Below are positions 11,117-21,904 of a stretch of DNA of 64,000 nt, piece after piece. The notes under the pieces are model-generated. The model saw only the letters and a list, made by a program, of their open reading frames with translations. It searched no databases and was not told the origin of the DNA. The stretch is from Trichobilharzia regenti (Eukaryota; Platyhelminthes; Trematoda; Strigeidida; Schistosomatidae). Where the stretch lies: the NCBI GenBank assembly GCA_944472135.2, contig OX235265.1:56865112-56929111 (forward strand). The letters run 5' to 3'. Position 1 is the first letter of the stretch. The number at the start of each line of letters is the position of its first letter. The position numbers were made by a program, and so were the translations under genes.

Positions 11117-12101
11117 GATTTAGTTATGTTATTAACCGACAGTTATCTCTAGCTATTTGTTTTCAATTAAAGTTGTAAATATAAACCACTTAATAAATGT
11201 ACAGCTTTGGAGAGAAGTTACGAAAAAAGATCTATTAGCTGATATATGTGTTCTTAATTCACATCATATAGGAATTTCTCGAATCATATACAGAATTGAT
11301 TATATTCATAAAGTCTGAGCGACTACACTTCACGCCTAATATAAACAAGTGTTAACATAATGATGACGATAGTGATGGTAGTCGTTGTAATGATAACTAT
11401 CGTGAATATCTCCTGTTCATTTTACACTAATTCCATGACATTTTGTACGGGAACATCATGTAAACACTGTCTGTCTATTGGATATACAATAATTGTGTAA
11501 ACAATTTATGTAGAATTGAAATACATGGCGATTTGAATGAGATTCTGAGAGATTTGTTTACACTGTGTACTTGTGACTATAACTGTAACTGTTTGTCACT
11601 ATGATGGGTGAAGATAAAATAAGTTGTGACTGAAAAATGTAAAGTGTATGAGACATTACTCGTGAAATGGGACTGGCTGTGGTGTTTCTGTTGGTGACTG
11701 GATTAATTAAGTAACTCAGTTAACATTTTTTATATAAAACCTTAAATAATTGTACAGATTTCAGAAGAAATTAATAAAACAGATTCCTTTTCTGACTTAT
11801 ATGTTCTTAATTCACATCACTCTGGAATTTTTCATTCATTTCATGACAATAGTTTGTTTTTCAATATGGCTGTATATCTATTTTCAAAAGCATTATTTCC
11901 GTCTTTAACTACTGTTTAGAAGTAAAAGTTTGTTAGTTCTAATGCACACCGCTCATTTTCTGCGCTAAAGGGATTACTCAGTTAAGAGATTGGAAGACGT
12001 CACAGGAAAGCCAACAATCTAGGTTTTCTGCTTCTTATCAAATGGCATTAAAGCTTTCATGTGTCTCTTCCACGTTCACCGCTGATGGAAGAATTCAAGC
12101 C
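11117..12101. other. No gene recognised; arm sequence mirrored at 40154-41142
   Basis: AT-rich DNA with two similar stretches (11160-11290 and 11700-11830, both holding a TTCTTAATTCACATCA motif and a nearby GTACA(G)(A)TT), suggesting an old local duplication. No reading frame of note. Confidence 0.4.
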
Positions 12102-12303
12102 CTTTGTATTAGAAGTTAGATTGTAGTTAGCAGGAGAAGCCATTTTGAACATCTTCCATTTGCTTGAATTCTGCAATAAATGAATTTATTGAAGATAAAT
12201 TAGTAAATATTTAAGGAGTCGTAAAGACTAGTATAACTGTCATATAAACAGTAGGAAATTCTGAAACCTGACGCCCTTTGTACCATTTGGCCTCACCTTT
12301 TAG

Positions 12304-12459
12304 ATAATCTTGAAAGACGAATTTGGTGCACCTACGTGGCTTCAGTTCAACAAGTACTCGAGATTTGAGCTGGTAACTGTGTTGTATTATCCTTTTGCTA
12401 ACCATGCCCGATAAGTTCAGAGATGCGTTTGGAAAGTGTGCGCTTTGTGCAGCCAATAT
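12304..12459 (-). repeat. PLE foldback arm, outer half
   Basis: Reverse complement of about 14950-15107. It encodes part of a degenerate GIY-YIG region (minus frame CTKRTLSKRISELIGHG in the better copy). The LTR element at 12460 separates this half from the inner half at 14413-14581. The uninterrupted version is at 58470-58788. Confidence 0.7.
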
Positions 12460-12966
12460 TGATAGGATCCCACATATTTTGGTATTGACTGTTTAAACTT
12501 GCATAGATGGTATGTTATCACTCTCACACATTTTGGTATTGACTGCTAATTTTGTATATTATCATTCTCACGCATTTTGGTAGTGACTGCTAATTTTGTA
12601 TATATGGTAGATTATCATTCCCACACATTTTGTTACTGACTGTCAATGTCGCACATATGGCATATTATCATTTCTCACACACTTTGTTATTGGCTATTAA
12701 GGTCAATTATTTCAAATGCTGTTAGCTGTCCATATTGTTGTAAAATGTATAAATACCATGGCTTTCTTTATCGTTGTTGCACTTCAATACACAGTCACAG
12801 TCCAGCCTTTGTCTTTTGATATTTGCGTGCTTTACTAAGTCGGAAGGTACGACGAGCAGATAGACAGATTAGTTCAGGCGCAGACAGAATAAGGTGAAAA
12901 CGTCTATCATTCAATTCCCTACCGATATAACAATTGGGACGGGTTTTTAATTCAGCAGTTATAACA
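12460..12966 (+). repeat. 5' LTR
   Basis: Starts TGATAGGATCCC and ends GTTATAACA. The U3 has about five tandem 45-56 bp units, each built on CACACATTTTGGTATTGACTG. A TATA-like TGTATAAATAC lies at about 12747. Just after the end comes ATTGGCGACGGGGA, the presumed primer-binding site. A decayed earlier copy of that motif (ATTGGGACGGG) lies inside the LTR at about 12933. Confidence 0.85.
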
Positions 12967-13085
12967 ATTGGCGACGGGGATTTACTTTAATTCATCGCAG
13001 TTATAGCACGCAACGACGACAGTTTTTATTCTGTTCAGCGCAACTATATAACATTTTTGACTGTGTAAATTACAACCCAATTATA

Positions 13086-13898
13086 ATGTCTATCTCTCTG
13101 GACGATCTTCCGGTGACTGCAGTTGAGGTTGCCAGACACACACTGCGTGATCCAGTTTTACAGCAAGTATCAAAGTTCATCCGATTTGGCTGGCCTCCAC
13201 ATGTTCATTCAAATGTTTTAAAACAGTTTTACCAGCGACGCAAATCCCTATCCATCGTTAATGGATGCATAATGTTTGCTGATCGTGTTGTCGTTCCAGC
13301 TAATCTTCGTGACCATGTGCTTCGGCAGCTTCATATATCACATCCTGGTGTTGGGAGAATGAAGGCGATCGCTCGCAGTTATGTTTACTGGCCCAACATC
13401 GATGACCATATCGAAGACCTCGTTCGCAAGTGTAGTAAATGTGCTCAAGCATCAAAGTGTCCACGCAAGACAGAACTATGTTCCTGGCCACGACCGGACA
13501 AACCATGGTCCCGTGTTCATGTTGACTTCGCTGGACCGTTCAATAGTATGCATTTCTTAATATGTGTCGACGCGTTTTCCAAATGGCCAGAGATATTTCC
13601 TATGCATTCTGCCACATCAATTGCAACAGTGTCCCACCTACGTCAACTATTACTGAACGTTTCGTCGACACCTTTAAGCGTGCTTATGCAAAAGCGAAGG
13701 GGGAGGGAACAACAGGAAAAAATTTTGGATAAATTCTTGCTGCATTATCGTACGAATGAAAAAGGACAGTTATGTGGCAGACACACAGATCACGCTCTAT
13801 CCAGTACCACGCAAAGGTCAACTCGACAAAGAAGAGCTCCGAAACCTTTTCAAATAGATCCAAAAAGCAAGTCCTACACTCTTTACGGGGGCAGGTGA
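13086..13898 (+). pseudogene. Ty3/gypsy integrase fragment, catalytic core deleted
   Basis: The 270-residue frame begins MSISLDDLP. It has an HHCC zinc domain (H83, H86, C116, C119 with YWPNIDDHIE between) and the start of the rve core: HVDFAGP with the first catalytic Asp (D147), then VDAFSKWPE. The second Asp and the Glu of the triad are missing. After about residue 178 an internal deletion shifts the frame; an alternative frame then reads RFVDTFKRAY. A second junction follows LLHYRTNEKGQ, and the tail ends RSTRQRRAPKPF and YGGR next to the purine tract ACGGGGGCAGG. The product could not integrate DNA. Confidence 0.85.
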
Positions 13899-14412
13899 TA
13901 GGATCCCACATATTTTGGTATTGACTGTTTAAACTTGCATAGATGGTATGTTCTCACTCCCACACATTTTGGTATTGACTGCTAATTTTGTATATTATCA
14001 TTCTCACGCATTTTGGTAGTGACTGCTAATTTTGTATATATGGTAGATTATCATTCCCACACATTTTGTTACTGACTGTCAATGTCGCACATATGGCATA
14101 TTATCATTTCTCACACACTTTGTTATTGGCTATTAAGGTCAATTATTTCAAATGCTGTTAGCTGTCCATATTGTTGTAAAATGTATAAATAACATGGCTT
14201 TCTTTATCGTTGTTGCACTTCAATACACAGTCACAGTCCAGCCTTTGTCTTTTGATATTTGCGTGCTTTACTAAGTCGGAAGGTACGACGAGCAGATAGA
14301 CAGATTAGTTCAGGCGCAGACAGAATAAGGTGAAAACGTCTATCATTCAATATCCCTACCGATATAACAAATTGGCGACGGGGTTTTACCTTAATTCAGT
14401 GCAGTTATAACA
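13896..14412 (+). repeat. 3' LTR, long form
   Basis: Same start as the 5' LTR. After GATATAACA it continues with AATTGGCGACGGGG and TTCAGTGCAGTTATAACA before the target duplication. A primer-binding-site copy is therefore embedded inside the LTR, and the LTR now ends at a second TATAACA. Confidence 0.85.
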
Positions 14413-15107
14413 AATATAACTAGCTGCACATGAGCAGGTAAATTTATTAAGACACACTGAAGTGGTCCAAAGTGGCAGTTTATCCTTCACGCATCCATTG
14501 ATCATTTGTCGTCTGTAGAAACTGATTGGTGGCTCATCCACAAAGAAGACTTTACTCAGTGACTTGCATGAGCATTTCTTCAAGATCTAAGCTACCTTAA
14601 TTTCACGTTTTTCTCCATGGATATCCATTATCCATGAGGACTTGTCTAAATCGCTCCGATTCCCCGTCGATTGTATCACCGGAACATATCCTTCTTTAAA
14701 TCTAAAGCCTGAAAGAACACAGACGGTGCCGAAGAAGCTGCCATTTATAGACACTGAATTTGAAAGTGATACTGCAACTGAGATCGCGAAGAAATGCTCA
14801 TGCAAGTCACTGAGTAAAGTCTTCTTTGTGGATGAGCCACCAATCAGTTTCTACAGACGACAAATGATCAATGGATGCGTGAAGGATAAACTGCCACTTT
14901 GGACCACTTCAGTGTGTCTTAATAAATTTACCTGCTCATGTGGAGCTAGTTATATTGGCTGCACAAAGCGCACACTTTCCAAACGCATCTCTGAACTTAT
15001 CGGGCATGGTTAGCAAAAGGACAATACAACACAGTTACCAGCTCAAATCTCGAGTACTTGTTGAACTGAAGCCACGTAGGTGCACCAAATTCGTCTTTCA
15101 AGATTAT
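14413..15107 (+). pseudogene. PLE GIY-YIG foldback (inner arm, centre and second arm)
   Basis: 14790-15107 (plus) encodes a PLE endonuclease fragment: SYRRQ-type FYRRQMINGCVKDKLP, then CLNKFTCSCGASYIGCTKRTLSKRISE. 14413-14581 is its reverse complement, continued at 12304-12459. Between the arms lie about 200 bp (14582-14789) in which the plus frame 14642-15013 is also PLE-like (TQTVPKKLPFIDTEF). The two arms of about 310 bp would form a hairpin. The fragment is non-functional. Confidence 0.75.
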
Positions 15108-15749
15108 ATGTAGTAAATTCTAATTCAAACATTTAACACTTATTATGTACTAGCAATGTATCTTAAAATCTGTAAAATGAATTCGTATTAATCTTTTATG
15201 ACTGTAGAGCTGATTAATTAGTTTGATTACAGATAAGAGCCTCATAACATGTACGTAAAGTGTCCTATTATTTACAAGTGATCCCGTCGGCCATCATGAA
15301 GAACATGGAGTCTGTATTACTATGAGTGTTAATAATATTAACACTTTTTTCATACATTTACTGGGTGAAAGTTAGCTAACCAAAGATTAGAATTTGCAGC
15401 AACCGAAGCAGTAGGTGAAATACTTAGAAAACAGTGAAAAATGAGAAGGAATATCCACAGATATATGTGCAAAGATGACTATAATGTTTCCTTGTAAAAT
15501 CAACTTGATGATGAACCGATAATTCATTCGAATTCGTCTAAAGTATACATAAATGCTGGCATAAAATGTGATTCGAATAAAATGTTTACCAAAATAAAAG
15601 GGAACCAGCATATTTACTACCCAAAATTGAGTGATGTGAAAAAAAAACAGAATAGGTACTCTAAAATGCTAGTAAAGGCAATATGAATGAGTAAATATTA
15701 GCACGTGTCACCATAGAATTACAAACATCAACCAAATAGCCCCCACAAA
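15108..15749. other. No gene recognised; part of the mobile block
   Basis: AT-rich. Mirrored at 57304-57950. A 74-codon minus-strand frame (15387-15611) rich in Phe, Tyr and Ile has no motif. Confidence 0.35.
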
Positions 15750-16357
15750 ATTCACTCTACATATTGATTTTTCATATATGTGATTTACTTATTGATAGTC
15801 AGTATGTTGCCTATACCAACTTTTGAGTTTCTTTTTTCAATACTTAGGTATGAGGAATGCCAGAAGATGTCAGTTTTGAGATAATGATAATCATGTCATT
15901 CAAGTATCATGTTTATCTGTTGGAACTAGGATGAAGTTCTTTCTATCAGTGACCATCCCAGCTCTACTTCACTGCATTTTTAGTGATCTGATTTTATAAA
16001 GTCTTGATCAGTCAGTAAGGAAGGAGTAAAGTACACCCGATATCAATGGTCAGCCTGCAAAATTAGGCTACCTTTATCACATGCTGAAAATTCCATATTT
16101 GTACCAAAAATACCGTGTGGAATCAAGCTGTAATCAAAAGATATTAGTACGAGAACTCTTTAAGGATGAATAAAACTAAATAGCGATTCTATTTTTAGTG
16201 TCATTTTAACCTGCACATTCGTTAGAATTCAGTTTTGGATCCCATCTCAGTGTCATACCACCATTGATTTTTCCAATGATTCATTCAGGTAAAGAAAAGA
16301 TTTAAAATCTTGACAGTAAAAATAGTATGAGACCAAAGGGATACTTGTGTGAACTAC
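15750..16357 (+). repeat. 600-bp segment R600, copy 1
   Basis: About 605 bp starting near TCTACATATTGATTTTTC and ending near GTGTGAACTACT. Near-identical copies occur at 22590-23204 (plus), 33592-34190 (minus) and 56697-57303 (minus). It has no coding frame. It marks the join where palindrome-core and private-block sequence meet. Confidence 0.8.
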
Positions 16358-16359
16358 TC

Positions 16360-17649
16360 CCTTTTGAGGGTAAACTCTTCACATGACAAAAAGTCATTTA
16401 AAGAACAAGCAAAAATCAAGGAACATTAAGCATCTATTTATTCCACAGTACGAGATTCTTTTGTGATGACTACTACACATACATTAATATGACTACTAGG
16501 AGTTTAGCTTAAAACTATCAAACTGAGATCTGACTGGGTTACCACTCAGCCGTTGAATTGAAGTCCAATGGTCTGAGGCTGCTAATTGAAGGCCGCTGGT
16601 AAAAATATTGCCGATTAAGATTTGTATTCCGCTTTCGGTCATCACCATAATATTTAACAATAGTCTACGAACCCATGAATAGCTTAGATATTCTCATCAT
16701 CATTGAAATTCAGTATTGATTTCAGTAGTCTGGTGGGTTTTAAATCCCATTGTAACGACCAAATTTATTCGGTTGTGGTCTGAACACAAGAAACCGATCT
16801 CTACGTTCTGCTGTACAGCCAACACAACGTCACTGAGGCAGGCGCTATCATGAAACGTCCCCAAAACAGGGAAAAGATGAATATTCTTCAATATTTTAGA
16901 GAATCTATTCAATCAAAACAAGTGATTCAGCGAAGAGACTCTTTTCAACGAATTTATCATCAAGCTGTACAATCGTATATATATGGTTTTTAAGATGGTT
17001 TTAATGATACAATCTAGGGGGGGGGGAACGAAGTTAGTTGAAACCTCTAAATAGTAATACACATTATTAATGGATCATCCAGGAGGGATTTTCCAAACAA
17101 TTTGTCCATTACACCCATAGAGGTTAACTTTTGTCCTCACCACAAGAGATTTGTGGTCACTTGCTATCTAACGGAACATTATTTCATTTTCCATGTGTTT
17201 TTCTATCTGTGACACATTTCCGTCTTTATGACTACAAGAAATCAATGAATTTATATCAGTTTAAAAGGAAAAATCATGTTATTTCTAAAAGTTTATAGTA
17301 GATTTAGATGACAGCTTGGTATATTTATATTTATTTTCTGAAGTCTTAGGCTATGATTAACAGGTCACGACTCATAATTTTGAAGAACACAGGGATATCA
17401 AAAGAGTAACTTTATGAGGCGTATTTTGCACATAAATTAGAACCTTAAGTATTAGATTTTAGATAATATTACTCAAAGGCATAAGATAGTTTTCGTGATT
17501 AGATGGAGAAATTCTAGACAGCATCATTGACAGAACAGTCTTAATCTCTGAATAAAAAACAAACTTAGTTGGGCGTGAGGACAAATACTAGCCGAAGACA
17601 TTGGCTAGTGGTCACGCTATGTCGTGAATTTGCAGAAGTCGGAGTTCAT
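16360..17649. other. Arm sequence with a PLE-type 3' tail, no gene
   Basis: Mirrored at 37680-38966. At 16920-16985 the minus strand holds the shared retroelement tail (short TATATA, GATTGTACAGC, TTGAAAAGAG, CTCTTCGCTGAA). A G9 run sits at 17018-17026; the right arm has C10. A weak tRNA/SINE-like remnant lies near 16540-16600. Confidence 0.5.
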
Positions 17650-17840
17650 GCGCAATTGGATCGGGTCTCAGCGGCTTAATGGTATACGAACTCACCTTGT
17701 AACCAGAAGGTCCTGGGTTTTGAATCCCGGTGGATGCGCACCGATGAAGAATACCAAACTAGGACGAAACAGCTGTCCAGTACTTCCAGGTTATCTAATG
17801 GTTCTCTAACAGATATCAGCTGATGATGAAATCCTGAAAC
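17650..17840 (+). repeat. Sm-alpha-like SINE with decayed hammerhead (left arm)
   Basis: The tRNA-like head has an A-box-like GCGGCTTAATGG and a B-box-like GGTTTTGAATCCC with one extra T. The ribozyme-like region GATGAAGAATACC...AGGACGAAACAGCTGTC and the 3' end GATGATGAAATCC follow. The hammerhead core is damaged: CUGANGA is replaced by CCGATGA, and helix II no longer pairs fully. Mirror at 37489-37679. Confidence 0.75.
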
Positions 17841-18059
17841 GAGTCAATCGAATCCCCAGAAACGAATACTTGAAAACAAATTATGTGTTTAAAAACAGCT
17901 ACAATTTAAATGACTTCATTGAATAATAGTGTCCTCTACGTTAATCACATATCATAGCTAAAATTTAGTATTCAGTTGTTTAGTTTATAGGAAATTTATT
18001 ACTCTCAATTCGAATTTCTTATATCTGTACTAACAGCTGTTGGAAAATGAAACACACGG

Positions 18060-18272
18060 GTGACTGAGCTCTAGTCCAATGGCTGGATGGTAAAAATGTT
18101 CGATAAGCAATACGAAGCTCCTAAGATTGACCTCTGGTGGAATTATGGATAATCTCTGATGAATAGTCTGTCACCACAACAACCCAGTTGTCCATCGTTT
18201 TGTGATTTTCATTGATTCTCTAACTGATTTCAGTTTGTGACGAAATCTACAACAAAACCTAATCAATTAAAC
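18060..18272 (+). repeat. Strongly degenerate SINE remnant
   Basis: The order of head, CTCTGATGAATAG, CAGTTGTCCATCG, TTGATTCTCTAACTG and GTGACGAAATC follows the Sm-alpha plan, but little of the head survives. It directly precedes the PLE insertion. Mirror at about 37070-37268. Confidence 0.5.
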
Positions 18273-18280
18273 AAACCTCA

Positions 18281-19723
18281 TTACTAGCCCATTACTAGCA
18301 GACTGTTTCATGGCAAGCCTCGAGAATGGCCCACTCAAATCAACCATCGACAATTTCCGGTTGTACGTTAGATATGTTGACGACATCTTTATCATCTGTG
18401 ATGACGGTCACAAACTCAATCAACTACTGCAGATATTCAACAAATGCCATCCAGCCACAAATTTCACTTTGGAAACTGAAAATGAATCTAAAATCCCTTT
18501 TCTTGATGTTGAGCTTACAAGGAGAGATGACGGAACTTTAAGAAGGTCAATCTATAGGAAACCGACTTGGAACGGACAATTAACAAGTTTCTACAGCTGG
18601 GTACCAATCAGTCGGAAAAGAAACCTAATTAAATCCCTTGCCACTCGCGTCAGACGCATCTGCAGCTCCGACACCATGGAAGAAGAACTAAACTTCCTGA
18701 AAGAAATCTTCATACAAAATGGCTACCCACCAAGATTTGTAGAGAAAAACATCAAACAGAAAAACCAAAAGCAAGAGACACTATCCGTGCCGAAAAAGAT
18801 ACTTTATATGAACCTAGACTTCAAAGGAGACCTATTTAGTGACGTCCTCAGAAGGAGAATTTCCACCTCTTTAGGAAGAACTTTCCCTGCGGCAACACTA
18901 AGAATAGTGTTCTCCAGTCGCCCGCTGATCTGCAGAAACCCAAAGGACAAGATTCCGCACATGACCACTTCTATGTGTATATATCAGTTCACCTGTTGCT
19001 GTGGAGCCAGGTACATCGGTCGTTCAACGCGCATCCTGTCTAAAAGGGTAAAAGAACACTATCCAGCGTGGCTACAGAAAGGAAATAATGGCCATATAAG
19101 GAGTGCAATAATCGAACATCTCGTCAATACTGGTCATTCCATCTCAACGAACGCCTCCTTCAAAGTAATCTACAAAGTGAAGAACAACCTTCCAAAGACA
19201 GTACGATTCCGTCTTCTTTGCATCGCAGAAGCCCTAGCCATCCAGTTGGAGGAACCAGAACTATGCATACAAAAGAAAATTATCCAACCACTTTTACTCG
19301 CATGGTAACTACTCCTTTGATTTGACCTAACTTTTCTTTGTTTGTTTGATTTGACCTTACTTCTGTTTGTATGCTTATTTTTCTAACTTAAAACCCTTGT
19401 GTAATTCTGTATATTATTTTGTTTCCATGTACACCCTTTGAGCACAACTCATTCATCAAACTATTCATGCCATTACGTAACTCTTATTTAACAATCATTT
19501 ATGACAACTCATCACTTTTGTTGCTATCCTCTTATCAACATCCAATTCATCTGAACCTACTAATTGTATTTTCGTTTGACAAATTTAATGTATACACACA
19601 CACACACAAAATAACCATATATATTTGCGATTGTACAGCTATGAAAATGAATTCGCCGAAAAGAGACTCTTCGCTGAACTACTTGTCTTCTGTCTACTAA
19701 TGTTCGAATGGGAATTATTCATG
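18281..19723 (+). mobile_element. 5'-truncated Penelope-like element P4 with target duplication
   Basis: Present only in the left arm. It is flanked by AAACCTCA at 18273-18280 and 19724-19731. The right arm has a single copy of this octamer in an empty site near 37053. The extra length of 1451 bp equals the insert plus one duplication. The 5' end is truncated within the RT (it reads PLLADCFMASLENGP). The 3' end has a short CACACA run and the shared tail ending near TTCGAATGGG. Confidence 0.95.
18310..19308 (+). CDS. PLE RT C-terminal half plus GIY-YIG endonuclease, open frame
   Basis: A 332-residue uninterrupted frame, ended by TAA. Catalytic YVRYVDDIFIICDD lies near residue 19, FLDVELTRRDDGTLRRSIYRKPTWNG at about 68-93, NGYPPRFVEKNI at about 136-147 and the endonuclease core CIYQFTCCCGARYIGRS at about 222-238. 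The C-terminus is PLLLAW. The coding sequence has no lesion, but the 5' truncation removed the first RT motifs (including YGLPKIHK and GVAMGSPLGP). The protein, if made, would lack half the palm and fingers. The Met at 18310 lies inside the RT and is not a natural start. This is the youngest-looking PLE in the window. Confidence 0.9.
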   Translation: MASLENGPLKSTIDNFRLYVRYVDDIFIICDDGHKLNQLLQIFNKCHPATNFTLETENESKIPFLDVELTRRDDGTLRRSIYRKPTWNGQLTSFYSWVPISRKRNLIKSLATRVRRICSSDTMEEELNFLKEIFIQNGYPPRFVEKNIKQKNQKQETLSVPKKILYMNLDFKGDLFSDVLRRRISTSLGRTFPAATLRIVFSSRPLICRNPKDKIPHMTTSMCIYQFTCCCGARYIGRSTRILSKRVKEHYPAWLQKGNNGHIRSAIIEHLVNTGHSISTNASFKVIYKVKNNLPKTVRFRLLCIAEALAIQLEEPELCIQKKIIQPLLLAW

Positions 19724-19731
19724 AAACCTCA

Positions 19732-20689
19732 AATAGTTGCAAAGCGGAATCATATTTATGATGAATGATATAACTAGTTCGACTGCGTCAGTACTGTTAT
19801 TTTGGATACAAATCACAGTTGTATAAGGTGATTTGAATCTAATCTCAACTTGGAACCAAAGCATACATTTCTGTGTCAAAATGTCTGAGTTATATGGAAA
19901 TGAGTAGATAGTATTCTAACAGTGTTGGAAGTCGATGGTTGGCGAACTGTAGCTACTTAGCTTGAAGTTTTTTGCAGTAGCTCAAGTGTACTTACTCTGT
20001 TCTAAATTCTGAATGTATTCACTAATATTCACTTCATTTTCATGTCTTCTCTCAAATTAAAGCTTGTCATTCGTAGTGTCATTGCATTAATTTTATCTTC
20101 TATTTTGTTTGATTATACAATATGTAGTTGCGTGAATTGATGCACATTTGCGTACTTATTCATCTAAAACATGAGAATAAGTTTGTTCAAACAGGTATGG
20201 CTTTACGCCTTACTTGTCTATAGCCATTTAGTTACATTCACTAAAGTTAAAATTTATGAATATCAACCCATCTACCAATACCATTGTAATTTTATTTCCT
20301 AATAAAAACCATTGATTTCAGTATACAGGGTGTACTGCATTTTTTTGCTTTTTCATTTGGCCTTGTTGTTTTGTCCGGCGTCAATCATACGAAACAAATA
20401 ACCTTGAATGAGAATTCATGATTCGTTAGTTATTACCGTTTATTCATTTGATAAGTTTATTGATCGCTTATGCCTCACAGTTATGAATTCTGATGTAAAA
20501 TGTATTTTCACTCATTTACGAATATTCTACTGGAAAGTTAAGTTACACACAAATTGTCTATGACTCAAAAAACACCAAACATTTCATTGTAGCAGAACTC
20601 ATAGAAGAGAAGTTGATGTTTGTCTTTCAAAGCTATCCAGACTAAATTTACCTCTTATATATGTTCATGTATAAAACAAGTCTTATAGG
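19732..20689. other. Arm sequence, no gene recognised
   Basis: AT-rich and mirrored at 36091-37050. No motif-bearing frame. Confidence 0.35.
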
Positions 20690-21215
20690 AAACTATATGC
20701 CCGCGCTAGTAAGTACAAAAACTCATCCATACCCTACCTAGCCCGTGTTCTGTGCGATAAAGAATGCATCAGGCATGAAACCTTTAACTTATTAAATAGT
20801 CAGTAGAACCAATGGATCTCGTCTTTCCAACTCACATCATTTATAGGTACAACGTTTTCTCGCTCTTCATTCTGTATTTATTTTTGTTATGTGCCGTTTT
20901 GTTTCTCTCTTCCTTGCAAACTCTACTTAAAACATTCTTGTTCGTTCTTTCACACTCTGTATATCTTGACCATTTTGCTATCGCTTACGCCAGTAAATAT
21001 GGTAGTAGTATCTACTTTTCTAACACCTTCAAACACTTTAATTTTGGCTTTGCTACCGACATACTAATATGTTGTTGAGAAAACTTTAATCTATGTAGAA
21101 CTTTATTTATTGTTAATGTAAAAACTGGATGCAATATTGTAGTAAAACTGCTGAGAATTCCATTCTGTATCACAAGTACTGATTTGGAATAAAGCTTATG
21201 TTATGTTATGTTAAT
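20690..21215 (+). pseudogene. 3' end of a CR1/Jockey-like LINE with (TTATG)n tail (left arm)
   Basis: The plus frame from about 20695 reads ARASKYKNSSIPYLARVLCD, then stops, like the last residues of a CR1/Jockey RT-domain protein. A TTTATTGTT/AATAAAG-bearing 3' UTR follows. It ends in AAGCTTATGTTATGTTATG (21193-21212), the kind of short tandem repeat that terminates such LINEs. The hydrophobic frame at 20812-21078 is probably chance translation of the UTR. Family assignment is tentative. Mirror at 35566-36090. Confidence 0.45.
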
Positions 21216-21344
21216 AAAACTATTCAATTGAAAGTATTTATGCATAAGGGGGATCATATGACAACTACCACTGTGATGGCAGAATACATTGATATTTGGC
21301 AGTACAATTAGCAGAAGTCATAAATGATAGGCTATTGAATTCCG

Positions 21345-21490
21345 TCCCAGTAACTGAATGCTATACGAGCTCATCGTCCTGGATGGATCCCTCGTAGAAT
21401 TATGGGTGCATAGTACTGAGGAGTGCCAGACAACGATAAAACAACAGTTCCGTACACTCTGGTTTTCAGTGGTTCTACGAATGAAGCCAC
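21345..21490 (+). repeat. Degenerate Sm-alpha-like SINE (left arm)
   Basis: CAGTAACTGAATGCTATACGA (head), ATGGGTGCATAGTACTGAGGA, AAAACAACAGTTCCGTAC and TGGTTTTCAGTGGTTCTAC match the SINE plan. CUGANGA survives as CTGAGGA, but helix II and the GAAA are lost. Mirror at about 35290-35435. Confidence 0.55.
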
Positions 21491-21904
21491 TCTGTTATCA
21501 GTCAAAGTACAAAAATCTTACACTGTAACTTCTTTTTACAAGTATTATTCGTATTTTCCTTCGTTTGTCTTCCTTTCATGCTTACTATATTGTTTCACAA
21601 GGACCTCCATTCCTCCTCTTTGTCACTTAATATATTTCTCTGCTATTCAAGATTCTTAAAGGAGACATCACACACTATTTACTACTTATAAGTTATTGTC
21701 AGTAGCATACACCACACCACCAATTATTTAGTTCAAATGAGCATAGCTCTTGCAGATCCAACCACGTTTTACATGATAACCTTGAATAATTCTGAATGTT
21801 GTTTGTGTCATCAAAAGCATTTATACTTAGATATTCATTCAAAGAATTTTTGGTTGAGAAATAAGGCAAACGAACAAAATTAAATAAATTTAATGTCTTG
21901 TGTT

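Larger units (their letters stand above)
12460..14412 (+). mobile_element. Non-autonomous Ty3/gypsy LTR element (1953 bp), single copy
   Basis: Two LTRs with TG...CA ends (12460-12966, 507 bp; 13896-14412, 517 bp) flank a 929-bp interior. The target duplication is AATAT, at 12455-12459 and 14413-14417. The empty target is visible at 58633-58637. The interior keeps only an integrase fragment; gag, protease, RT and RNase H are gone, so it must have moved in trans. The same interior length (929 bp) recurs in all five units of the right-arm array. Confidence 0.9.
12102..16359. mobile_element. 4.3-kb block private to the left arm
   Basis: In the right arm the flanks of this block (AATTCAAGCC on the left, CCTTTTGAGGG on the right) join directly except for a different insertion. 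Apart from the LTR element, the block itself reappears inverted at about 56697-58988. It holds a PLE foldback, the LTR element and a 600-bp repeat. Only CC is shared at the joins, with no target duplication, so insertion by template switching or end joining is more likely than transposition. Confidence 0.6.

Noticed and set aside
12480..12720. Tandem 45-56 bp units as an independent satellite
   Set aside because: They are the U3 repeats of the LTR and occur only inside LTR copies.
20812..21078. Hydrophobic 88-codon frame as a membrane protein
   Set aside because: It lies in the apparent 3' UTR of a LINE ending in (TTATG)n, and the right-arm mirror only keeps a shorter version.
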